Assembly: GCA_013202185.1 (NCBI GenBank)
Contig: JABMSA010000720.1
Span: 1-11,091, forward strand
DNA: 11,091 nt
Direction of reading: 5' to 3'
Source: Planctomycetota bacterium
GTDB taxonomy: Bacteria; Planctomycetota; PUPC01; JABMSA01
Shown piece by piece: positions 5,807 through 11,091 of this stretch; within the stretch, counting starts at the first letter, position 1; the number at the start of each line of letters is the position of its first letter. The translations under genes were made by a program, and so were the position numbers. A model generated the notes under the pieces. It was not told where the DNA came from. It was given only the letters and a program-made list of their open reading frames with translations, and searched no databases.

Positions 5807-6703
5807 ATGGTTGCTGAACTGATGACACGACTCCGGCGCAGCGGAGCGCCACAATGCTCTGCCTTCACGCTGATCGAGATGGTCGTGGTAATAGGTATAA
5901 TGGCCCTGATGGTGGGCATCGCGATACCGGTGGTGGGCGCGTCGTTGCGCGCCACGGAAGCAAGCGAAACCAAAAACACAATGAAAGCCCTTGCCGAGGG
6001 GATAGAGAACTTCTACCAGGACACCGACATATTCCCCACCGTTCTGGAGGAGCTTGTTACAACGAAAAAAAAGGTGACCGGCTGGTCGGGCCCATACGTG
6101 AACGAAGGCTTCAGTGGATCGAAGGACAACATCTACTACGACGCCTGGCAGAATCTGTTTCAGTACCAGGCGACGACCTCCACGGCGACAGTGAGAAGCT
6201 GGGGCCCCAACAGGAAGGAGGAAAAAGGCGGCGGCGATGATATTGATTTCGTCGTCGATGTCACGTCGCTCCTGAGAAGCAAGAACCAGAAACTGCTCGA
6301 CGAAGTCAACGCCGCAATCCAGGCATACAATTCAACGCTCCGGACCACATCTCTGCCCGTGTTGGAAGACACCGGCAAGATCAAGAAAAGCAAATCCGGC
6401 ATTTGGCACACGCATCATCACATCTACAAAGGTAAGTGGACGGCCATCACGCACCGGCACAAACTCAAAGACGTGCACAGCATCAAGGACCTCTACGACA
6501 AGAAAAAGGAGAAAGACGTTGCCGATGAGCCCAGCGTGCTCGACATACCCCTGCTGAGCCCCTGGTCTTACACGCTGGTTCTGCTCGAATTGCGGTCGCT
6601 GCTCGACAACCATGACAAGCGCTACGACAAAGATGCCTGGGGCAACGCCTTCATAACAGGGCCGGACCCCGTGCAGTACGTCACCAGCAAAGACCAAAAC
6701 TAG
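5807..6703 (+). CDS. Atypical long pseudopilin with duplicated globular domain
   Basis: 298 residues. The prepilin leader ends CSA, so the -1 residue is Ala19 instead of the usual Gly. The mature protein would start FTLIEM (20-25) with Glu24 at +5, and the hydrophobic helix spans about 20-42. A first GspG-like domain has AEGIENFYQDTDIFP (63-77), W-x-GPY, DAWQN (112-116) and a Gly/Asp stretch GGGDDID. A second, helix-less domain appears to repeat this order: NAAIQAYNS (168-176), LPVLED, then DAWGN (276-280). Between them lies a His-rich segment (His201, 203, 204, 205, 216, 218). Most pseudopilins are 130-200 residues, so this one is about twice normal. It has a good AAGGA-type ribosome site and follows gspF by 15 nt. 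A modified GspG-like subunit or a minor tip pseudopilin are both possible. It is not recognisable as GspH, I, J or K. Confidence 0.85.
   Translation: MVAELMTRLRRSGAPQCSAFTLIEMVVVIGIMALMVGIAIPVVGASLRATEASETKNTMKALAEGIENFYQDTDIFPTVLEELVTTKKKVTGWSGPYVNEGFSGSKDNIYYDAWQNLFQYQATTSTATVRSWGPNRKEEKGGGDDIDFVVDVTSLLRSKNQKLLDEVNAAIQAYNSTLRTTSLPVLEDTGKIKKSKSGIWHTHHHIYKGKWTAITHRHKLKDVHSIKDLYDKKKEKDVADEPSVLDIPLLSPWSYTLVLLELRSLLDNHDKRYDKDAWGNAFITGPDPVQYVTSKDQN
6046..6073 (+). other. Candidate -1 frameshift / slippage site in the long pseudopilin gene
   Basis: A run of eight A (6065-6072) followed by G makes the dnaX-type heptamer A AAA AAG in the correct phase with the zero frame (codons AAA AAA AAG). A purine-rich GGAGGAG (6046-6052) sits 14 nt upstream, and a small GACC-GGCT-GGTC stem lies just after. 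A -1 shift would enter a frame that ends at the TGA at 6238-6240, giving a ~145-residue product with a basic tail in place of the later domain. The zero frame is clearly the main product, because W-x-GPY follows the site. Confidence 0.3.
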
Positions 6704-6720
6704 CCCTCGCGAAGGAAACA

Positions 6721-8358
6721 ATGGAAGAAACCGGCCTGCAACCTCAGCAACCAGACGCACCCGCAAGCGGCGATGCCGCGGGCGCCTTCGGCCCGGCCCG
6801 CGCGAATGCACACGTAGCGGGGGCGGCGGGCCTCGCCTCCGCCGGGCAGGCGGCTTCGGCGCCGGCGGCGCACACGGGGCTGTGGGCCAGGCTGCAGTCG
6901 ATGTTCGTTCCGCACACGGCCGTTGGGCTGAACATCGCTGACGACGCGGTGAGCGTGGTAAAAGTACACAGACGCGGCAACGACTTCAAGGTGCTGTGCG
7001 CGGCCGGCGCGGCCATAAAGCCCACAAAGGCCGGGGCCTCACCCGGGGCCCGCAGGGCGGCGCTCGTAGCGGCCGTAAGGGAAGCTCTCGACGCTGCCGG
7101 CATCAGAACCCGCAAGGTTGTGGTGAACCTCCCGGGCGACGTGGCCGAATGCAACGTAGACACCTACCCGCCAATGCCCATGCACGAGTTGGAAGCAGTG
7201 CTCAAGCGGCAAGGCATAAAGCTTTACGGCGAGAGTACGACCTGGGACTACGTTACACTGCCCGGCAACACGGGCGGCGAGCGCAATGTGATAAGCGTGT
7301 ACGCACCTGGCGAGCAAACGATCGAGTGCATAAAGTTGCTCAAGGACTGCTCCCTCACGGCCTCGACGATCTCCGTGTCGGACCTGGCCTTGCTCTCCCT
7401 GGCGCAGCGCATGGTCAAGGAAGGCGAATCCGCCGCGCTGGTGCACTTCACCAGGCGCGCCGTGTCGGTCACCGTCATCGCAAACGGCGAGCCTTCGCTC
7501 ATACGCCGCATTCAGCTCGACCGGGAAGCCGGCGGCAACCCCGAGTACGTGGTGCAGGAGATCAACAGGACGTTCCTCTACTTCAAGCAGAAGTGCCGCG
7601 GTCGGAGCGTGGCAAGAGTTATCCAATCGGGAGCATCGGAGCGGATGATCGATCTGCTCGTACAGACGACCAATGTTTCGGTAGACGATTTCAGCTCGCT
7701 GCCGTTCAGCGTGGGTGCGGTTCGGCCGGATTTCTCGCCGGTGGCGGCGGGCCTGGCCGTGATGGGCACCAGCTCAACACAAATCAACCTACTGCCCGAC
7801 GACCTGAAGGAGAAGCGGGAAAGGGGCATGAAGGCCGCGTCGATCCTCGCTGCGTGCATCTCGACGGTTGTGATATACCTGGCGTGCTATTACTCGCTTC
7901 ACGTGGCGCAACGAATGTATCGCGACGCATCGAACAAGCTCCGCATGCAGGCGGCGTTCTTCGAGCCACTCAGGCGCGAGCACGAGGGAATCAAGACGCT
8001 CAGGGAAAAGGTGGACCTTCGAAGAAACTTGCATACGGAGCTTGCGCAGATGTCTTTGCCGTGGCCGTATGTGCTGTGGGGTATCGGCAAGATCATTCCG
8101 CCCAACGTCAACCTCGCGGAGATGACGCTCTTTCGCGATGAAAATGATGATGAAGGCAACTGGAAGCTGAGAATTGCAGGCGACCTCACCGTCCGCGCCG
8201 AAAGAAGGGCGCTCGTGCTGAGACAACTCCTCGACAGGCTCGGCCAAAGCGGGCTCTTCGAGGCCATCCAGCTCGATCCACTCCAGGAAACCGACACCGG
8301 CGCGATGGGATTCAGCATAAGGTGCAATGTGGTGCCCACGAAAGACTGGGCCTCGTAG
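6721..8358 (+). CDS. pilM: PilM-PilN fusion, GspL-like inner-membrane assembly protein
   Basis: 545 residues, linking the cytoplasmic ATPase side to the periplasmic part of the machine. Residues 1-60 form a low-complexity Ala/Gly/Pro tail. Residues 66-350 are PilM-like (actin fold), starting AVGLNIADDAVSVVKV. INLLP at 355-359, the usual start of PilN, follows, then basic residues, a single membrane helix at about 371-391, and a coiled, PilN-like periplasmic domain to the end (NVNLAEMTLF, then a beta-rich stretch). Separate PilN binds PilM through this INLLP-type peptide; here the two are in one chain, as in GspL. Nucleotide-pocket motifs look degraded: Asn71 and Ala73 in place of Asp and Gly, HFT (242-244) in place of DIG, and SG (303-304) in place of GG. 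The start has AAGGA at 6712-6716. A later ATG at 6901 would remove the low-complexity tail but has a poorer context. Confidence 0.88.
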   Translation: MEETGLQPQQPDAPASGDAAGAFGPARANAHVAGAAGLASAGQAASAPAAHTGLWARLQSMFVPHTAVGLNIADDAVSVVKVHRRGNDFKVLCAAGAAIKPTKAGASPGARRAALVAAVREALDAAGIRTRKVVVNLPGDVAECNVDTYPPMPMHELEAVLKRQGIKLYGESTTWDYVTLPGNTGGERNVISVYAPGEQTIECIKLLKDCSLTASTISVSDLALLSLAQRMVKEGESAALVHFTRRAVSVTVIANGEPSLIRRIQLDREAGGNPEYVVQEINRTFLYFKQKCRGRSVARVIQSGASERMIDLLVQTTNVSVDDFSSLPFSVGAVRPDFSPVAAGLAVMGTSSTQINLLPDDLKEKRERGMKAASILAACISTVVIYLACYYSLHVAQRMYRDASNKLRMQAAFFEPLRREHEGIKTLREKVDLRRNLHTELAQMSLPWPYVLWGIGKIIPPNVNLAEMTLFRDENDDEGNWKLRIAGDLTVRAERRALVLRQLLDRLGQSGLFEAIQLDPLQETDTGAMGFSIRCNVVPTKDWAS

Positions 8359-8375
8359 ACGAACCGAGATGCATT

Positions 8376-8963
8376 ATGAAACAACGGCCACTCAACAAGA
8401 AGTTCCTTTTCACGGCAGTCGGAATCCTATGCCTCATCTCGGCGGCCGCAGCTTCGGCGGCATACCCGAAGATAAACGGCATCATGAAAAATCGCGATGA
8501 ACTGCTGAAAGGAAAAGAACAGTTCGAGTTGTGCAAGCAAGCCGTGGTGTCTGTGGAAGACTACAACATCCACAAGCCCGTAATCGCCATGTACCTGAAG
8601 AGATACGAGGCCGGCCTGCCCGCCGGCGAACGCGTGCCCGAGCTTGTAGCCCAGGTGAGAGCCGCGTGCCGAGCCGCCGGAGTCGCAAACGTATCGATTA
8701 TCACCCGCAGGGCCGAGCTCATGACAAAAGGACGCGATCCCGTTGCAGTTTGCGAAGACGGCGCGATCCACAAGCTGCCGGTGGCCGTTGCCGGCACCGG
8801 CACCTATCGCGGAATAGCGCTCCTGCTCAACAGCCTCGCCACCGGCCGAAGGCTTGTCGTTACCCGATCGCTTACTATCGAGCAACCCGAGCAAGGCTCG
8901 AAGCTGGTGAGGTTTCAGGCCGAAGCCGAAGCGTTTTGTTTTCTTCCGACAGACGAGAACTGA
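8376..8963 (+). CDS. pilO: PilO/GspM-like inner-membrane protein
   Basis: 195 residues. PilO/GspM proteins pair with PilN/GspL in the periplasm to connect the inner-membrane platform to the secretin. A short basic N-terminus is followed by one hydrophobic helix (about 10-29), a helical/coiled stretch (30-60), and a C-terminal ferredoxin-like domain (about 134-191). That domain has the PilO pattern of LPVAV-x-GTGTYRGI, then LLNSLATGRRLVV, then a final beta strand RFQAEAEAF. I chose the ATG at 8376 because it gives a normal N-in membrane anchor and a 17-nt gap after the upstream gene. An in-frame ATG at 8322 would overlap that gene by 37 nt and add 18 residues without family character. The Shine-Dalgarno site is weak, so translational coupling is likely. 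Confidence 0.82.
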   Translation: MKQRPLNKKFLFTAVGILCLISAAAASAAYPKINGIMKNRDELLKGKEQFELCKQAVVSVEDYNIHKPVIAMYLKRYEAGLPAGERVPELVAQVRAACRAAGVANVSIITRRAELMTKGRDPVAVCEDGAIHKLPVAVAGTGTYRGIALLLNSLATGRRLVVTRSLTIEQPEQGSKLVRFQAEAEAFCFLPTDEN

Positions 8964-9039
8964 ATGGACCACGCCGTTGTCATGCACTCGAGCAAGCAAA
9001 GAGACCCCGAGCTACGATCATAGCAGGAGTTGATACACC

Positions 9040-9615
9040 GTGACGCCAAAAGTAATTGCGATAGTCCTCGTGCTGCTCGTGGGAGGCGTTGCCGCATACG
9101 ACATAAAGTTCCTGATGAACAGGGAAGGCTCAAAGAAGCTCGCGCCCGCCGCCGAAGCCGCCCACTACACGGCGGATGAGCCCGAGCAAGCAACGCCGGC
9201 AACCGGCACCCGCGACACCCAGCAGGTCGCAAAGCATGATGAGCCGCAAAACATCGCCGGCAATGAAACCGTAAGCTCACTGCTCGACATATTCAATGTC
9301 AATGGCAAATGGCCCGAGCCATTCCAAGGCAAAGCGCCGACAATCGAAACTCACGCCGCCACCACACCGGAGCCGCCCCAGGGCTGGTCTGATCCCTTCC
9401 TCGGCAGCACACCGGTCGTGAGCGCCGTGCTCATCGGCCCAAAAAGCAGGCGCGCAATTGTGGATCGCCGCATCGTGCGCGAAGGCGACAAACTCCCGGG
9501 CGGAGCAGAAGTGCGGTCAATATCACCGGACGGCGTCGAGGTCAGGTTTGGTAACGTCGAGCGGCTGCTGCCCGTGGGCGCAGCCGGCTCGGACGCGGGA
9601 ACCAACGATGACTAG
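9040..9615 (+). CDS. PilP/GspC-like periplasmic linker protein
   Basis: 191 residues. An N-terminal membrane anchor (about 4-21) precedes a low-complexity Ala/Pro/Glu/Thr linker to about 75, a Pro-rich stretch (90-125), and a small beta domain at about 127-179. The latter matches the GspC HR / PilP pattern: SAVLIGPKSRRAIVDRR, then REGDKLPGG, then VRSISPDGVEVRF and RLLPV. In both families this domain contacts the N0 domain of the secretin. This fits the position, 21 nt before the secretin gene. The start is GTG with AGGAG at 9025-9029. No PDZ or coiled-coil domain follows, so it is the short form. A single anchor resembles GspC; PilP is usually a lipoprotein and no lipobox is seen here. Confidence 0.78.
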   Translation: MTPKVIAIVLVLLVGGVAAYDIKFLMNREGSKKLAPAAEAAHYTADEPEQATPATGTRDTQQVAKHDEPQNIAGNETVSSLLDIFNVNGKWPEPFQGKAPTIETHAATTPEPPQGWSDPFLGSTPVVSAVLIGPKSRRAIVDRRIVREGDKLPGGAEVRSISPDGVEVRFGNVERLLPVGAAGSDAGTNDD

Positions 9616-9636
9616 CGCTTTTTTCGGGGAGCAACG

Positions 9637-10971
9637 ATGAAACATCCTGGAATTCTTCGACCCGCAACCATCGTGGCGTGGGCAGCCTGCTGCATTGCAG
9701 CCGCAGGCGCCGCAGAGATGGGCCCGGCAGAGCCGCCCGCCCTCAAAGCCAACGAGCCCAGCATCACCCTCACCGGCGAAGGCACCAGGATCACCATGCA
9801 AGCCGTAGACGCAGGCCTCGTGAATCTCGTTCGCATGCTCGCCGACGAGGCCGGCATAAACGTTATCATCGATCCCGACGTATCCGGCCGGGTAACCGCC
9901 AGCTTCAAAAACATCACCCTCGAGCAGGCCCTGACCATGATACTCGAGGCCAACGGCTACGCAATACAGCAGCGCGGCAACGTAGCCCGGGTCCTCAAGG
10001 CCGAGCTCACCAGCAAGCAGATCAACCTCGTCGCGGCACCCATCGAAATTGTCCAGGAAGAAATCAAGCAGTTCCTCTCGCCCGAAGGGAAGGTAATAGC
10101 ACACCCGCAAACAGCCTCGATCGTCGTGATCGACCGCCCCGAGGTGATCGCGAACATAGAAAACTTCATCTCCATCGTCGACTTGCGCGAGCGGCAGGTG
10201 AGCATCAAGGCGCGCCTCGTCGAGGTGTCGCTCGACAAGCACGACCAACTCGGCTTCGAATGGAACTGGCTGGACACAAGCATGACCTCGATTCACGGCA
10301 TCCGGGGCACGGTCACCCAGGACCTCCTTCCCACCCTCGCTTCCGGTCAGGGCTCGCTGCGGGTGGCGCTCAGCAACGACCACTTCAGCAGCATCTTTCA
10401 GGCTATACAAACCAGCCAGTATCTGGAGCTGCTCTCGGCCCCCACAATAACCACCGTCAACGACCAGGAAGCAAAGGTCGAGATCACCGAAGATATTCCA
10501 TATATCGAATCGACCTCCAGCATAGACACCGGCGCCGGAGGATCGACCACATCAACCGAGTCGGTCGAGTTCATCACCGTAGGCGTAACGCTCACCGTGC
10601 GGCCGCAAATCGGCGACGACAATCACATCAGGATGAAGATAACGCCCGAAGTGAGCGAAGCACCCACGCGTTACGAAGGCATACCGGTTGTAAAGCGTCG
10701 CAAGGCCGAAACAACCCTCATCGTCAAGGACGGCCAGACCATCGTGCTGGGCGGCCTCATCCGCGAGAACGTGTCCGACACCGAGCACCGCGTGCCGATC
10801 CTCAGCAGCATCCCCCTGATCGGAAACCTATTCAAGAGCAAAGACAAGCAGATCGTAAAAGTCGAGCTGCTGATCTTCATCACACCCCACATACTCGACC
10901 CCACCCTCGCCGCGCTCGATGCGGAAGAAGGCGAGCAACGCATCAACGAAAAGAAAGAGGCGTTCAAATAA
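9637..10971 (+). CDS. gspD: Short secretin (GspD/PilQ family outer-membrane channel)
   Basis: 444 residues, the outer-membrane pore of the machine. Residues 1-26 look like a Sec signal ending in AGAA. An N0/STN-like domain covers about 50-120 (GINVIIDPDVSGRVT, then LEQALTMIL). One N1-type domain covers about 128-188. The secretin domain runs from 189 (SIKARLVEV) to about 425, with the signature VPILSSIPLIGNLF at 386-399 and the terminal strand VELLIFITPHIL at 409-420. GspD and PilQ are usually 600-750 residues. This protein lacks AMIN domains and the N2-N3 repeats, so it is a minimal N0-N1-secretin form. The charged tail (421-444) is too short for a clear pilotin-binding S-domain. GGGGAG (9626-9631) lies 5 nt before the ATG. 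A complete stop codon is present, so the short length is not a window-edge effect. Confidence 0.92.
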   Translation: MKHPGILRPATIVAWAACCIAAAGAAEMGPAEPPALKANEPSITLTGEGTRITMQAVDAGLVNLVRMLADEAGINVIIDPDVSGRVTASFKNITLEQALTMILEANGYAIQQRGNVARVLKAELTSKQINLVAAPIEIVQEEIKQFLSPEGKVIAHPQTASIVVIDRPEVIANIENFISIVDLRERQVSIKARLVEVSLDKHDQLGFEWNWLDTSMTSIHGIRGTVTQDLLPTLASGQGSLRVALSNDHFSSIFQAIQTSQYLELLSAPTITTVNDQEAKVEITEDIPYIESTSSIDTGAGGSTTSTESVEFITVGVTLTVRPQIGDDNHIRMKITPEVSEAPTRYEGIPVVKRRKAETTLIVKDGQTIVLGGLIRENVSDTEHRVPILSSIPLIGNLFKSKDKQIVKVELLIFITPHILDPTLAALDAEEGEQRINEKKEAFK

Positions 10972-11065
10972 CCGCCTGCCGGCTTATCCGGGTATCTGTT
11001 TAGCGAGAGAAGCAACTATCGCCTCCGAATCGTCGTCCTCGAAAGGTTTTCACTGCGAACTTTCG

Positions 11066-11090
11066 CTCCTGCCGCGCAAGACGGCAGGGG
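11066..11090 (+). terminator. Hairpin downstream of the secretin, possible operon terminator
   Basis: CTCCTGCCG (11066-11074) pairs with CGGCAGGGG (11082-11090), with one T-G pair and a 7-nt loop. It lies 94 nt after the secretin stop codon. The window ends at base 11091, so a following T-run cannot be seen, and the call stays tentative. The remaining tail (10972-11065) shows no gene. Confidence 0.4.
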
Positions 11091-11091
11091 G

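Noticed and set aside
8322..8375. Upstream in-frame ATG start for the PilO-like gene
   Set aside because: It would overlap the previous gene and put 18 non-family residues before the membrane anchor. ATG at 8376 fits better.
8964..9023. A 19-codon frame between the PilO-like and PilP-like genes, starting right after the stop
   Set aside because: Too short, with no ribosome site of its own and no recognisable sequence.
9637..9720. Double Cys in the secretin signal as a lipobox
   Set aside because: The residue at -3 is Trp, not Leu/Val/Ile, and a normal AxA-type Sec cleavage site follows.
9523..10410. Long minus-strand open frame opposite the secretin gene
   Set aside because: The plus strand here encodes a clear secretin. 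Long antisense frames are expected in GC-rich coding DNA, and this one shows no domain.

Overview
The window looks like a piece of a GC-rich (roughly 60% G+C by eye) bacterial chromosome. It holds the 3' end of a secreted, dockerin-tailed repeat protein, followed by a compact, co-directional set of eight genes for a type II secretion / type IV pilus-like machine. No rRNA, tRNA, CRISPR array, integrase or transposase was seen. A type I dockerin on a non-cellulosomal repeat protein, combined with a fused PilM-PilN protein and a short secretin, suggests Planctomycetota or a neighbouring phylum. This is an inference from protein style, not a proof.

Layout. 1-1632: an exported protein whose reading frame is already open at base 1, so its 5' end lies outside the window. 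It has about two and a fifth copies of a ~220-residue repeat and ends in a two-repeat dockerin. 1661-1696: a strong GC-rich hairpin, the likely terminator of that gene. 1697-2249: a gene-poor, more AT-rich regulatory stretch with a 16-bp palindrome, a sigma-54-like -24/-12 element and a strongly foldable leader just before the first machine gene. 2250-10971: gspG-like pseudopilin, gspE/pilB-like ATPase, gspF/pilC-like platform protein, a second unusually long pseudopilin, a PilM-PilN fusion (GspL-like), a PilO/GspM-like protein, a PilP/GspC-like protein, and a secretin. Gaps are 15-76 nt, so this reads as one operon. 10972-11091: a short tail with a hairpin at the very edge.

How the parts would work together (from family knowledge). 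The hexameric ATPase drives the membrane platform protein to polymerise processed pseudopilins into a short periplasmic filament. The PilMN, PilO and PilP/GspC proteins link ATPase and platform to the outer-membrane secretin, through which a substrate or filament passes. The window has no prepilin peptidase, no PilT retraction ATPase and no recognisable GspH/I/J/K minor pseudopilins. That favours a reduced T2SS-like exporter over a retractable pilus, but these genes may lie elsewhere. The dockerin-tailed protein next door is a possible cargo only by position.

The points most worth a second look are: the second pseudopilin, which appears to carry two copies of the globular domain, a His-rich insert, Ala at -1 and a dnaX-type A AAA AAG slippery site; the PilM-PilN fusion with all three nucleotide-pocket motifs degraded; the palindrome, sigma-54-like element and folded leader ahead of the operon; and the stripped-down secretin.
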